Of a stretch of DNA of 64,000 nucleotides, positions 1-14,173 are shown piece by piece. The position numbers and the translations under genes are program-made. Every line of letters begins with the position of its first letter. The stretch's first letter is position 1. The DNA is taken from NCBI GenBank assembly GCA_050084985.1, contig JBITNC010000001.1, positions 35,526,001 through 35,590,000 of the forward strand, written 5' to 3'. Source of the DNA: Nageia nagi (taxonomy: Eukaryota; Pinophyta). The notes beneath the pieces are model-generated. The model did not search any database, had not been told where the DNA came from, and saw nothing but the letters and a program-made list of their open reading frames with translations.

Positions 1-519
1 AACAACCTAAAAAATAGGTGGGATGTTGCTAGCGGCATGGAGTTCAGGTCAGGGAAATGGAAATTTTAAGGAATAGTGAAAGCATAATTTCTCATAAAAT
101 AAACAAATCAATAACCCTATGCATATAATGAACAACAATTTATAATGCCTATACAAAAAAACATCCTACCTAATGTACAGTACAGATGTAATTTTTTATA
201 TTTTAAGTAATAATTTTATGTACCTAGGGGATTTTTGTAACCCAGATGCATTTTGTAGAGGTAAGAATGAAGAGAGGCACTTTTCTTTTTTATTTCTCCA
301 CATCATGAGTAATGTATGAACAATGAGGCACACCACTAGTGGCATTGAATTTCATTGCTTGTCCATCATTATTCGAGTTTTTGTTTCTGCAACCATGTTT
401 ATGAGTAAAATAATAATTCAAACCATGTGAAGTACTTACCTTTCCTATGTAACCTCTTGGTTGTGAAGGTGGTAATGGATTTGTGAATACTCCTAATTAT
501 CCATTATTAGGGCACACAA

Positions 520-2567
520 GTCCATCATCCATAATAGTATTATCATCCATCTTGATTTTTTTCTTGTCAATGAAATCCTAAGATATCTTAGGGATCCTAT
601 AATTTCTTGTTAGATGTCTAGGTACCCTATGATAATTGCAAAATTCCTAATATCAAAAATACTTAGGCACACCATTAGGAAATTTATGTTCAATAATAGG
701 TGGAATCTCAATACATTCCTCTTTCAACAATACATTAAGAATATTATTAGTAGTAGGAGTCAACTCCGTAAATTTCCTTTGGGTTTATTATTTTTGTCAA
801 TAGTTTTCTTGTTATATGTTTGAGCTTTATGGTTATTATAATTATTATTTACTTCATATTTCTTAATTGTTCAAGAATGTTTATCTTCTTATCATATGTT
901 TGAGGTTTGTTACTATGCATATTATATAGTTTTTTAATACAAACCTCTTTTTTAAATAAAACATCCATCATTTCACCTAATGTCATATTATAGTTAGAAA
1001 TAACCAATAACTTATACATAGGTAATAATGCATTAGCAAATGTATCTTTCAAATTTTCCTCAGGAATTGTAATCTTGTTAGCAGTTTCTTTCCATTTTTT
1101 CACAAAATCAACCAAAGATTGGTTAGGAAATTACTTAATTTTACATAAATATTTAAAGTGAACTTTTTATCAATATTGTATTTAAAGTTTTGCAAAAATA
1201 GGTAGATCAAATCCTTATACTTATCAATACTTTTTCAAGAATAAGAAAGTACCATTTCAATACATCATCTTTCAAACTATGTGAAAATAATTTAGCAAGC
1301 AAATATTTTTATGCATATATTCCATAGCTTCTTCCTAATATTTTCTAACATGCATAATAGGATCTTGCAAACCATCAAAATTTGTAAATTTAATACACTT
1401 TTCCATTGAGCACTTTAGAAATAATTTTTTCATTCAAATGACACTTTAAGAAAAATAAGAAATCATCAACATCATCATTAAGCAATTTCATTTCCAATTT
1501 CTTTATCCTTTCTCAGTTGGATTTGAAACCATAGGTATATTATATATTAGGGGTGTGGAGGGGTTTGAAGAGGAACTTTTGTATTTTAATTTCATTCTCT
1601 TTAAGTACAACAAAATGGTCCAATTATATTTACTCTTTCATCTTTCACTTTATCTAGCAATTTCATCAAAAACTCTAATTGTTGTGTATGAGGTTCCAAA
1701 TGAAAAGGAATAGTATCCTCAAAATTATAAAGGAATTCAATTATAACATTATGCTATTCTAATTTCCAATCAAAATGTTTCTTATAATATTCATTAATAA
1801 GATTTGCAATTTGTACTTGAAGTTGAGCATCACTATCATCATCTTGTATAATATCCTCACCTTTAGGAAGTATACCTTTTTTAAAGTGATCAGCTTGAGA
1901 ATTAGGTAGTCATAATCTTAATATTCACTTTCCTCTCCATAATTCTCAATACCTACTTTACTTAGGGGCTTAAAAACATCATCATTGTATTCAAGAGGAG
2001 GTTCTATCTTAACTTCATTCATGTTGGTGGTGACATGTTCACATAAAGGCATGTTGTTGATGGTATCTATATTAATAGTAGAAACCCTTCAACTTGTTGA
2101 ACTTGCATGTTCATAAGAAAAAAGATAATATGATGACTATAAACCATAGAGTTCTCTTCTAATAGATCATAATTTGTTAGAATATCAATAATAGTTTTAG
2201 CATTATGATTAAGAAAATATTCCAACCTTTCTCTATCAGATGGAAATTCCTATATAGATCTAGCATGATTAGGAATTCTATCTAATTATTCAATTTTAGC
2301 ACTACTATTGGAAGCATAATCATGAATATTCAATATTACTTTCTCAAATTCATAATAATCAATATTAATATCAAATATATGAGGATTTTCACCAATAATA
2401 TCCATTTTCTTACTAAAGCTTGTAGATTCAAAATCAATACAAGTATCAAGGTTAGTAAAGTGAGGTTCTTACAGAGGTAGGTTAGGGTTATTCCTAACAC
2501 TTCTCTAGATATCATTAAAATCAACCTTTCTCCTAGAAACCTTAGGTTGTTCCATGTTTAAATCCAT
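520..2567 (-). pseudogene. Element D: decayed Ty3/gypsy gag
   Basis: This is the remnant of a retrotransposon gag gene, whose product would form the cytoplasmic virus-like particle. A plausible ATG is at 2567 on the minus strand, just inside the candidate 5' LTR. A long N-terminal part follows at about 1600-2567. The retrotransposon-gag domain lies at about 850-1450, recognisable from the TNFDGLQDP start, a decayed W-F region and the segment DFVKKWKETANKI that continues as an 88-residue open stretch at 849-1115. Near 600-680 a Cys/His-rich stretch resembles the C-Y-H...H motif of Tat/Athila-type gag proteins. Many in-frame stops and frameshifts interrupt it, so it cannot be functional. No protease or RT is visible before the window starts. 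Family assignment beyond Ty3/gypsy is inference. Confidence 0.6.
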
Positions 2568-2732
2568 TTTCAAAACATAGGTAGAAAAACCCTAGTTTTA
2601 TCATTTTCTATAGCTACTATTCGAAGAGCTTCAAGTAGAGGAATGAATAATAGCAAAAATGGATTCATGAAGTTTTAGAAAGGATGCCCTAGGTGGATAC
2701 CTAAGTGTGCAAGAATATTAGTTTCACCAAAA

Positions 2733-3450
2733 TGTACACCCAAATATGTGTAATTAATAAATAAATTCATAAATAAATAAATGGTCTACAAATATAATGA
2801 TTTGTACAATGATGAGCTCTATATCAAATATACCAAATATACAATGAAATATAGAAACCTAATATCAGAGTAGGAAAGTATCCAATTTGTGTACAATCCT
2901 CAAAGCATTGCAATAATGAAGCTTTAGAGGATTACTATCAAACTTTAGATGATAACGTAATAAATATTTGTTATAATGGTAACACAAGTTGTTCCCCAAA
3001 ATCTAGACCTCCAATCTAACTAGTGCACATCATTGGCTATATGGAATTAGGTAATTTGTGTCACATGCAAAGGAGAGATAACAGAGCTTAGAGAGTATAA
3101 CAAGTTTTTCAAGATAGGTGGTATCAAGAGACATCATAAGTTTGATGTTTAGGACAACCACCTATTAGAGAGATTTGATAAGGATGTCAACCTTCACCTC
3201 CCATATTTATCGATAAGGAAATAAAAAGGGGTGAAATTTGACACATAGCAATAACAATAATCTTTTATATATTCAATATAAATTAAAATAAAAACCATGG
3301 TATATGATATTGCATTGGCCCTAATACATGGTATTACCATGTAATAACACTTTATCTTGATTTATGTATTATTGTCAATTAATTATTTAATGAGTCTAAA
3401 TATGATTTATTAAATAAATAATAAATCATTTTTAGGTATCTATACCAACA
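2733..3450 (-). repeat. Element D: candidate 5' LTR
   Basis: In plus orientation the segment starts TGTACACCC and ends ATACCAACA, so the element-sense LTR begins TGTTGG and ends in CA. Directly inside it, at about 2712-2729, is a sequence that reads TGGTGAAAC on the minus strand with a 3-bp spacer, which is where a primer-binding site should be; I cannot name the tRNA. The gag remnant follows in the expected direction. The partner LTR is outside the window, so this rests on position and termini only. It contains a 19-bp palindrome at 3325-3343. Confidence 0.5.
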
Positions 3451-3455
3451 TCATG

Positions 3456-6400
3456 CAAACAGTGGAACCTCAATAAAGTTGAAGAGTCATGGACACCTCA
3501 TGAAGGAAGATGAAGTGAAAGATCATTAGAAGGTAAAGACATGGGTTTGGAAATCGAAAATGAATCCTTAAGGATCATTTGGGGAAAAATAGAAAAAAGA
3601 AGAGGAGAGAAAGAAAAGGATTAATGAACATTGTGAGGAAGAGGAGGTAGCCACTTTGTAGCAAGATGCTACCATTGTTGAAGTAGACCTTGTTATCATT
3701 AGTAAACAACTACTTTCTATTAAATATATTGTTACAATTGGATAGAAATCTAATAATGGTCGAAGCAAGTATTCATGGGAGTTTCTTCTTCTCATTTCTA
3801 TGGATTTTGCTGGTTGGCTGGATAACATCATATTTTTTTTATTAGTATGCAATGTTATAACCTTAGTGTAGGGTGAATAATATCATTATACATTCTATTC
3901 TATGCAATTGTTATTGTATTCTTCATGTATTGAGTATACCTCATAGTGTTGTAGTGGTAATAACATTATGTGGGAGTATATTATATTTATGGGAGGTATG
4001 ATATGTGAGTCCAATACATGTATGTAATACCAAATGCTCATTATACTTTAGAAGGAGATAGTGGGTAGAGAAATCTTCTTGTTATCTAAGAAGAAAAATC
4101 TAAGAAGCTTGTGGAATTCTTTTAGGTAGTTATTGAGAGCATCACTAGAAAAAGGTTAGGAGAATAGATATGGTATCATAAGACAACATTGATACTAAAA
4201 CCAAAAATAAAAACATTATGAAAAGAATAGTGTTGATGTTATAGTTGCAGAGAGCAAGGGTGTGGACATCATTGCAATAGTGGAAAATATAGTTATGAGT
4301 TATACAAAATATTGGTAGCTTAGAGAACATTATGTATAGCTGATTCAGTTGATCAAGAGGGGCTAATAAGAATAAGAAATTTGAAGGTGTAGGAATGTCT
4401 AAAGAAAAGCATAACACCTAGTTTTATGGTTTTGGCTTCCCTAATTTTGTTGATCAATAATCAAATCAGATACTAAAAAGGGATGTACTCTCTCATTGAG
4501 AGTAACCTCTTTAAATACTTGTATTCTTTGTATGGATGTGCATTATTTTTTAGTTATATGAAGTTGATATTGGTGCATATTAAGAACATGGGAGCATAGA
4601 GATAAATGAAAATATTTTGAAATCTATATTTGATGATCTGAGTATTCTATAAGCTTATGATGATTATAGATCAGTTCCACACTCATTCAAGATATAATTT
4701 ATCAATAAAGTTTCCATACATTCTCCTAGTATTCTCTTCATTATTCAAGTCTTGATACTTTAATAAGTAAAAAAATTTGAAATGGATGCTTCACAAGGGC
4801 ATTCTTCATATATTATTTTTAAATTAAATAAATAGTATGTATAAAGTATTGATTATGAGAAGGTATGCTCTTAATAATGTGTATTTTAATTAACTTTTTG
4901 CATAGTCTTCAAAAAACTACTCTCCCAATATCCAAAACTCAATGCAAATATATATATAGTTCATCAACCATCTAAACGATCTTCAAATGTATTAATATTA
5001 AACTTTATAATAAAACTAGTAGAATGAAGTATATAAAAGAGGTTGATAAAATATATGATACACATATTTTATATGTTGAATGGAAGAAGATATAACTTGG
5101 TGATGTAAATTCATAAACTATCCTTTTTTTGGACTTTTTAACTAATAAATCACTTCTTGATGAGCATTTTATATTTTAGGATTATTGGCTTAAATCTAGC
5201 CAATTGTTTCTCTTCAACTAGTCCTAATAGGCTTTGATTTTGATTTGGTGCTATATGGGTAGCTAAATCTTAGGAAATGATTTTCCCAATATTTTAGATT
5301 TTATTAAAGGTAAGCTAGGGTTTGGGATAAAATAATACTTTTCACACTAATCTAATAGGATAAGCTTACATAAAAATTATCTCTCTAAATATATAAGAAG
5401 TATATTTATAGGAGAATTTGGGATTCAAATAATGTGTTTGGTGTCACCCTATTATAGGGCATGTGACATGGAATAATGTAAGTGGATGAGTGACTTGCCT
5501 ACTTTTGTATGCACATTGTGCTTGGTTGTACTTATGTAGGCAATCAACCAAGTCAACTAAGATGTAGTCATGTGAGTGACCAAGGGCTTTGGAAAAGTAC
5601 CATGGAAGGGGCTACCTACTAATGGTTACTCATTTAAGCTACATACATAAAGAGTAGTTTAACAATAATTAATTAATTATAATAGAGAAATGAAAGTATT
5701 TAATGTTAATTATAATTAATTGATTCTAATATGTGGAGATGGAAACATGTAGAGTTTAGGTGTCTATAATGATACTTTCATCCATTAAAAATAGAAATTT
5801 ATGATTATAATATAAGTCAAGAATATATATGAACATGGATAAACCTTCCATATGAGGATGGATCCTTATTACAAACTATATATGAATTTTACTCTTTTTG
5901 AATAAGAATATGCCATAATTTATTGTTACAATACAAATTGATAAAATAATAAGAATATGCCATATTTCCATAGAAATGTAGTAATAAGGATTGACAAAAA
6001 TAATAATAATAATAAATGAAATATATGTATAAAGATATATGGTGGGTTTCAACCCTAAATATTCATCATTAATTAATAAATGATATACAAATTTAAATAA
6101 TGATCTTATTAAATATATAGAAAAAAAATATCAATAAACTAGAAAGAAGGTTGGTTATTTATAATTTATGACAATTTTATCATTTAATAAATAAAACAAT
6201 ATTGACCTTAGATTTATAATTTAATATATAAATGACTAAACCTAATGATAGGTATCTAAAATTGACATTTTCCTAAGTTACCTTTAAGTAATATAAGTAT
6301 TAAAGGGTGACATATGGCAATAAACTTAATTCTAGTTACCTATGGATGGTAATATTAGTTTTCATATTTATTAGTATTTAACTAAGAAGATTAGTAATAA

Positions 6401-7791
6401 GTAGACGAGAAAGGCTCATGGGTATAAGGGGTGAAGAGAAGAAAGCCCATTTGTTATTGAGATGGTAGTTTCAACTACATTCAAATGGGAAAGAATAAGG
6501 TCCTAATATTCAATCTTTGAGTTTGTGGTCTTCCTAAATACAATTACCCTCTTCTAGTCAACCATATCTTCTTGCATGAGATCCTTATATTGAATGATAC
6601 ATCTTTCAATAAAATCATGGAATACCTCTCATAATATTCTTATAATGATTTAAATCCATATAAGAATACTTTAAGAGCTAATAAATACTCTTGTTGTTCC
6701 CTAATTAGATCTATCTACATGTTGATCCAATATGATTTCAAGTTAAGGATCTCTATAAGGTTTATACTTAGGTTATAGCTATAATAAAGGAGAAGAAATG
6801 GTGATTTAAAGAAAACTAATGATCCATGATTCTCCTCCATAAATACTATCTAACTACCTAATAAATATGTTTTTACTACGAAGGGTATTTGGATGATTAA
6901 AAATTCATTTTGATTAATTATTTTGCTATTGGTTTAGGAATGATTACTTATAGCTCAACAAAATAAAGATTAGTCAAATTTTATTTAATAAAAATTAAGT
7001 TTATAATACAACTTCATCTTATGTACACATTTTTGAGCTTAATAAAATATTTGAATCAATTGATGAGAAATATTATCATACTATTATCACATTTTTGTGA
7101 TAAAATGAGTGTAATTTAGTTGGTTAATAACCCTATTTATTATGGCATATCAAAAAAATTTAATTTTAAGTATCATTTTATGAGGGTTATAATTTCAAAT
7201 AAGAAACGAAGATTAAGTATTATATATTTAAGATCATTTTTTTAATATATTTATAAATGGTATTATTAAAGCATAACTTTTGAGATATAAAGATAGCATT
7301 TTGAATCATTTTAGCATTAAGAAGGAAGATTGGTGTAATAGTGATCTTGTTCAAGAAGATAAAATTTAAGGCTTGTATAAGATAAATTAAGGCTTGTATT
7401 ACCCTTATTCTATTTGGAATAAATCTCAAGGTACTTTTTCACTTACACATTATTGATATTTCAATTTAGAAATGAAATATAACCAAAGTTTGGAAAAGGG
7501 ATCATTACTAAGAAAATTAATAAAATTAAAGTTACTAACACTAAAATATAAGTATCATCTATAATTAATTTAATATCCTATGTCATATATTCTCTTTAGT
7601 TTGACACTCAAGTAATAATTGAAAGGAATACTAAGGATGATTCCCAATCTCCACAATAAGATAATATTATGCTAGTAATAAATGTGTTGGCTAGGTTTTT
7701 GTGTGCAATTGTTCTTTTTTTTTTTGAATAAAATTGAATAGAATATGATCACTGATGTTTCATGTTACATTTAAAACTCCATGGTTTATGA

Positions 7792-7824
<33 letters not shown>

Positions 7825-7909
7825 TATATATATATATATATATATAATATATATTATATATATAATATTATATAATATATATATATTAATATATATATAT
7901 ATATATATA

Positions 7910-7948
<39 letters not shown>

Positions 7949-8337
7949 GGGGAATTTGAAAATATCCAAGTGTTCATTTGACTTTTATTTAAAATATTAT
8001 TTGTAAAGGTATAAGTAAGTGGCATTAACTTTATCTAAGTATCAACATATATTTATCATTTAGATAATAAATTATTTACGAATAATTAACATAAGATATG
8101 TTATTACTAACATCTATTTGAATTTCTACTTACAAGATTACTAATGTGTTAACTTGAAAAATAGCTCAAGGTAAAAAGGTAAACTATAAATTGTATTTAG
8201 ACACTACTTTATGTTTTTAAATTCAAGCATACACTCTACTTTGATTTTGTTAGATTTGTAGGGTAAAATGCATATAATTACCTACTCTATCTTATGTCTT
8301 ATATATCTTTAGACTTAACTTATGTATCTCCTTATGC
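3456..8337. other. Region without recognisable genes
   Basis: About 4.9 kb of AT-rich sequence. The open frames are short, and none of their translations resembles a family I know. I see no paired terminal repeats. Apart from the TA-rich block at 7790-7945 I find nothing to annotate. It may be very old transposon sequence. Confidence 0.6.
7790..7945. repeat. TA-rich microsatellite
   Basis: About 155 bp consisting almost only of alternating T and A with short ATTA interruptions. It can fold on itself in many registers. The open frame across it encodes only an I/Y-rich repeat and is not a gene. Confidence 0.95.
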
Positions 8338-8342
8338 ATGGT

Positions 8343-8956
8343 TGGTGCAGATTCACTGCAAGAGACCAATAATGGATTCAAGGGGATAATTTTAGTTTGA
8401 TAATTCAATAGACAAAAATTATAAAGAATAAAGAATTTTGCCAACAATGCAATTTTCTATTATCCTAAATCTACACTGCCTTCTCCAAGAGGATTACAAT
8501 ATCTTTATATCCAAATTCCACCTCCAATTCTACCTAATGGAACTTACTAAAAATAGTAAGTTTTTATTGCAAATAAAAAAATTAGCTTACTATTTTTAGA
8601 AATTATACAAAATAGCTTAGATGAGTTCCAAAATAGAATCATGCATCTGTTAGATAATAATAGCTCCATTTCTAAAATAACATCACTGAACTGATACTCT
8701 TATTAGAAATTATAAAAAAACTAACACTTTCAAAAATTGGAAAATAAATTTGCATGCTAAATTCAAGGTCCAAGATGAAGTATTCATGTCCCAAAAAGTT
8801 ATCCAAAATATCCAAGGCTCTCTAGGAGAACTACCACAATGTAGAGAATTCAATTCCAGGTGATTTGAAAAAATACCAGGCCCTAATGTGTACTCGGATA
8901 AAAAGTTACTATCCTAGTAAGGTGACCTTGGATTTTAGTCTCGATAAAGTGCATCA
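8343..8956 (-). repeat. Element E: 3' LTR
   Basis: Left copy of the direct repeat shared with 13551-14168. Inside it, in plus orientation, is a pyrimidine-rich stretch from 8957 (TTTTCCTCTA) that reads AGAGGAAAA on the element strand and is the likely polypurine tract. Confidence 0.9.
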
Positions 8957-9009
8957 TTTTCCTCTAGTTGAAGAGAACTCAACTCCTATGAGTTCAATTG
9001 ATGGAATTC

Positions 9010-12000
9010 CTAGAGTTTCTCACTATAAAGCTTCTTTAACTCCCCTTTTAAAATCCAACTATTTTCTACTGTAGATAATCCCTCCCATTGTACCAAGTAC
9101 TTGGGATACCAACCATGTCTAATGGTGGTTACCTTTTGATCAAGGATCTATATGATGCATTCCTTCCTTTTCTTGGGAAGTTGTTGTTTTAGTTTACATT
9201 ATATTCTACCTCAAAATCATGAATGTCTCCATAGAATGCATATAAATCAAAAACATTGAAAATAGGTGAAATATCCAAGTCCTTTGGCAACTCCACCTTA
9301 TATGTATTATCATTCCTCTTCTCTAGAATATTGCAAGGATAGATCTTCTTTATCTTCAACTTATTGTAGGTGCCTTTAGGAAACCTTTCTTTATGAAGGT
9401 GAACCATCATTAAATCACCTTCCTAGAATATATTCTCTCTTCTATGCAAATCTATTGCTATTTATATTTGACATTGTTCACTTGTAATTACACTTGAAAC
9501 TTCTCCTACAACTTTGTATGTGTTTAGCAAATACCTCAATATCATCACTAACATTTTCTGTGAGTGGTAATTCAACCAAGTCTATCATACCTTTGCGATT
9601 TTGAACATAAATAATCTGAAATAGTGACTTCCCTATTGATTGATTAACTAAACTATTATATGCAAACTTTGCTTATGCTAAGGCTCGATCCCATTACTTT
9701 GGATTTGCTCCAATTATGCATCGTAAGAGATTACCCAAGATATGATTTACAACCTCTATTTTTTATTAGTTTATGGGTGATATGCACTACTAAATTGTAA
9801 CTATGTTTCCATTTTCTTCTATAATATCCTCCAAAAGTGGCTCAAAATTTGACATCTCAATCTAAGGTGATAAACTTTAGGACTCCATGTAGCCTTATAA
9901 TTTTATCAAAGAACAACCATGCACACTAGTGACATCTTTGGTATTTTTACATGCAACAAAATGGGCCATCTTAGAGTACCTATAAACAAAAAAAAATATA
10001 TAATCCTTACCTCATTGAATCTATGTTAATCCCAAAATAAAATCCATACTCAAATCTACCCAAGGTTCGATAGGGATTGGTAAAGGCATATACAAACCAA
10101 TATTTTGATCCTAGCCTTTAGCTATCTGACATACCTTTCATTGACTCATAAATCTAGTCACATCCCTCCTCAAATTGGGCAAAAATACTTCCCTACAACA
10201 AGTGCAAGTGTTTTGTCGACTTCAAAGTGCCTAACTATTCCCTCACTATGTAGCTCTCACAAGAGATTTTCCCTCATAGAACCAAGTAGAATACAAAAAT
10301 ATGTAGCCCTAAATAAATACCCATCCTGCATAACATATTCTACAAAAATAGGGCCAATTTCACCCATGGTTGGGTTTTTAAACTATTGTACAACATATGC
10401 AAATTCAATGTCATCTTCATACATAAATTTGATACTCTCAAACCCAACTACTACATTCTCCATGGTAGTTACCAACAATGCTCTCCTACTAAATGCATTT
10501 GTAACTTTATTCTACTTATTTGTTTATGTTCTAAAATAAACACATATTCTTAAAGGAAGGACACCCACTTTGCATGTCTACTATTTAATTTCTTCTAAGA
10601 ATTAACATACATCAATGCTTCATGATTAGTTAAGAGTAAAAACTCTTTAGAAAGTAAGTAGTGATGTTAATATCTCAATGCTTAAACAATAATATAGAAT
10701 TCAACATCATAAGTGGAGTACTTTCTTCTTACTTCATCCAATTTTTCACTAAAGAATGCCATGGATGTCCCTCTTGGCTCAACATAGCTCCAATTCTAAG
10801 GTGAAAAGCATCATAATCAACCTTAAATAGTTTTTTGGTATTAGATAACACTAAAATAGGTGTTGTTGTTATTTTCTTCTTCAAGAGTTCAAAATTATCT
10901 TGTACTTCCTTTATCCATGAAAATTTTTGCCCTTTCATACATTCTATGATAGGGACCATAAGCCTATTAAAGTTTTTGATGAACTTTTTGTAAAAGGTCA
11001 TCAAACCATGAAACTCCTAACCTTAGTGATGCTTCTTAGGTTAGGCCATTCAATAATCATTTGTACCTTTTCTTCTTCCATCTTGAGACCTTCTTTAGAG
11101 ACCACAAATCCCAAAAAATACTAAACTCTCTAAATAAATCTACATTTCTTCAAGTTGGCATATAATTTCTTCTTTCTCTAATGCCAGCCTCAAATGATAC
11201 AAGTGATATGCCTCACTCATACTAAAAATTAGGATATCAACAAAATACATGACCACAAACTTACCATTGTATTCTCAAAGTACCCTATTCATCAACCACT
11301 TAAAGGTAATTAGTGCATTTGATATTCAAATGGCATCACCATCCATTCATACAACTTATCTTAGGTTTTGAAAGCTATCTTCTACTCATCACCTTCCTTG
11401 ATCCTAATCTAGTAGTAGCTGCTCTGAAGATCAATTTTACTAAAGTAGCTAGCCTCTACCAAGACATCCATCATATCATCTACTTGAGATATCAAAAATA
11501 TATACCTAATGGTGATGTTATTTATGGCTTTACTTTCTATACACATATGATAGGAGCCATCTTTCTTAGGAGTTAAGAGTGTAAGGGTTGCACATGGACT
11601 CATACTCTCTCCAACCAACCCTTTCTTCATGAATTCATTTACCTATATACTTAACTTAGCATTTTGTGTTGGGCTTAGATGATAAGTTACCTGATATGGA
11701 AGGGCTGATTCTAGAATTTAATCAATATGATGCTAAATATCCCTCTTAGGTGGTAGTCCTATCGGTAGCTCTTTAGGTATGACATCTAGATACTCCAATA
11801 ATTTTAGAGCCACACGTGGTATAGGAACCTCTTCTATCTCTACTTGTTTTATGCTTAAAGTGTAGCAATAACTAACCTCTCATAGTTTTGTGATGAATTC
11901 CTTCCCTATCAACAAACTCTGACTTGATACTTCTTCCTTAATGGGTAAAAGTATTACCTTTACACCCTCCTTCCAAAATATGTAGATATTCTTTCCTCCA

Positions 12001-12290
12001 TCATGGAGGGCCCTCTAATCAAACTGCCATGGCCTCCTAAGCAATATATGGCATGCATCCATTGGAATCACATCACACCATACTTCATCTTGATACATAT
12101 TCTCAATTGAGAAATGTACCATACACCTCTTGTCAATAAGCACCTCATTTCCTTTCTTAATCCATGTAACATGATCAGGAGTAGGATGCTTCTTATAATT
12201 CAAATTCAATTTCTAAACCATAACTTTAGAGACCAAATTTTCACAACTATCTCCATCTATGATCATGTTACATACCTTTCCTTAGAGGTG
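9010..12290 (-). pseudogene. Element E: decayed pol (PR-RT-RNH-INT-chromodomain)
   Basis: Broken polyprotein for reverse transcription and integration. In sense order: an aspartic protease remnant at about 12015-12290 with IIDGDSC at the active-site position and PMDACHILLRRPWQFD near its end; RT at about 11000-11700 with TPKKDGSYHMCI and FSKIDLQSSYYQI; RNase H at about 10650-11000 (KLFKVDYDA, GAMLSQEG); integrase at about 9600-10130, including YSKMAHFVACKNTKDV; the post-integrase segment KERFPKGTYNKLK at about 9330-9410; and a chromodomain-like end at about 9020-9150 with YPKYLVQWEGL. Chromodomains of this kind are known to guide integration to particular chromatin in chromoviruses. Numerous stops and frameshifts separate these blocks, and the protease motif is DGD rather than the expected D-S/T-G-type sequence. 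Confidence 0.88.
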
Positions 12291-12399
12291 CACCTTATAC
12301 AAAAGATATTTGTATGGAACCATGAATCTCCATCTTCATCTACTTGCATGTTGGTCTTCTTTGGGATAATCATTGCTCTCCTTATCATGAGGGTTTCCA

Positions 12400-13511
12400 A
12401 GCATTTATTGTAACTTCTATTTCAATCTCCTCCTCTTCTTCAACTAGAGTGACCTTAGTTGGTCCCCTTTCATTAGCATCATATTAAGGGTACTCTAATG
12501 CCTTATGGCCTTCCTTGCTGCATCTATAATAGATAAATGGTATTCTTGAATCATTTCTAATCCTACCTCTCAGATATCCTCTTTCCCTTTGATGGGCACC
12601 TTAAGCATGTCCAACCTGATCCTCTTGCTTGTTATGGGTCAAAGATTCTCCTTTGACAAAGCTGATCCACCATGGCCTCAATTGGATGAGGGTGTTCCTC
12701 CCTTCTTACTCCCTCTATTAATCCTCTTAAGTTTCTCCTTAGCTTTCAAGGCCATCTGGTATGCATCTTCTATAGTAAGGGTATGATGCATACTTATCTC
12801 ATCTTGAATAGGAAAACTAAGGCCATTCACATATCTCATCACCCTTTGTCCCTATGTTTCATTATGCTCCACTTGAATGGATAACTTATATAACTTATTG
12901 CTGTAGTATTCAATACTTTATTATTTTTATTGAAGATTCTAAAACCTATGAAACAAAGTTTGGGAGTAGTCTATAGGAATGAGTTTAGTCTATAACTTTT
13001 TCTTCATCTTTTCCCAAGATCTAATCTTTCCCTTTCATTTCCTTTAATGTTCAGTTTGTAGATGATCCCACCAGATTAATGCATGTCCCTTCAACTTTGT
13101 GTATGTAAGCTTCACCTTTTTTTCCTAAACAAGGTTACTCCATTCAAAATACTTTTCCATGCTATTCACCTAATTGATCAACTCCTCTGGTTTTAACCCA
13201 CCAACATACTCAAGAACCTCAATCTTGATTCCATCCTGATTCCCCTTTAACTATTCTAAGTTTTGGATTAGCCTATTTTCAAAAGGCACTATTGCTCCCA
13301 TTGGATCTTCTTGTTTAGCCTCCATTTTAGCCTGAGATCCAACTTCCTCATTCACACTTTCTAGATCTAATCCTGAATCTGGCTACATATTGTGACATGC
13401 TTGCCCCATATGGTTAATTTCCCTAACTAATCATGTTATTTCTACATGCAGATCCTCAATCTGCTTATTCATCTAGGCATAGAGCCTCCCTTGGGCTCTT
13501 ATAGGTGGCAT
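12400..13511 (-). pseudogene. Element E: decayed gag
   Basis: Gag of the chromovirus. A start at 13511 lies about 23 bp inside the primer-binding site. The gag domain is clear at about 12900-13230 (LKPEELINWVNSMEKYFEW, then a segment with LKGHALIWWDHLQ). Downstream is a zinc-knuckle remnant near 12500-12545 in which one Cys is retained before the G-H pair and the last Cys is replaced by Tyr. Several stops interrupt the frame. Loss of knuckle cysteines and stops mean no functional product. Confidence 0.82.
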
Positions 13512-13533
13512 CTTCTCCCTAACTTAGATCACA

Positions 13534-13548
13534 CCTGCTCTAATACCA
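13534..13548 (-). other. Element E: primer-binding site, tRNA-iMet type
   Basis: The minus strand reads TGGTATTAGAGCAGG two bases inside the 5' LTR. It matches the common plant initiator-tRNA-Met primer site (TGGTATCAGAGC) except for one C-to-T change. Confidence 0.85.
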
Positions 13549-13550
13549 AA

Positions 13551-14168
13551 TGGTGCAGATTCACTGCAAGAGACCAACAATGAATTCAAGGGGGTAATTT
13601 TAGTTTGATCATTCAATAGAAAAAAATTACCAAGAATAAAGATTTTTTCCAACAATGCAATTTTCTATTATCTCGAATCTACACTACCTCCTCTAAGAGG
13701 ATTACATTATCTTTATATCCAAATTCCACCTCTAATTCTACCCAACAGAACTTATTAAAAATAGTAAGTTTTTATTGCACCTAGAAAAATTAGCTTAATA
13801 TTTTTAGAAAGTCTAAAAAATTGCTCAAATGAATTCCAAACTAGAATCATGTATCTGTTACACAATAATTGCTCAATATCTAAAATAAAATCATTGAATT
13901 GATACTCTTATTAGAAACTATAAAAAAACTAACACTTTCAAAAATTGAAAAATAAATTTACATGCTAAATTAGAGATATAAGATGAAATCTTCAGGCCTC
14001 GAAAAGTGGTCCAAAATATCCAAGGCTCTCTAAGAGAGCCTTGCCATAGGGTAGAGGATTCAATTCTAGGTGATTTGAAAAAAAAAAATGGGCCCCAAGG
14101 AAAACCAAGATGAAAAGTTACAACCCCAGCAAGGTGACCTAAGATTTTAGTCTTAGTAAAGTGCATCA
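13551..14168 (-). repeat. Element E: 5' LTR
   Basis: Right copy of the direct repeat. It ends at 14168 immediately before the ATGGT target duplication. It contains an A-run near 14080 where the two LTRs differ by indels. Confidence 0.92.
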
Positions 14169-14173
14169 ATGGT

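Larger units (their letters stand above)
8343..14168 (-). mobile_element. Element E: Ty3/gypsy chromovirus, full length, decayed
   Basis: A structurally complete LTR retrotransposon of 5826 bp in minus orientation. The 614-bp and 618-bp LTRs begin TGGTGCAG and end GCATCA in plus orientation. Both sides are flanked by ATGGT (8338-8342 and 14169-14173), a perfect 5-bp target-site duplication. Domain order in sense is gag, protease, RT, RNase H, integrase, then a chromodomain-like segment, which marks the chromovirus branch. All reading frames are broken, so it is immobile. The LTRs differ at many positions, so the insertion is old. Confidence 0.92.

Noticed and set aside
7786-8025. 79-residue I/Y-rich open frame
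   Set aside because: It is produced by the TA microsatellite.
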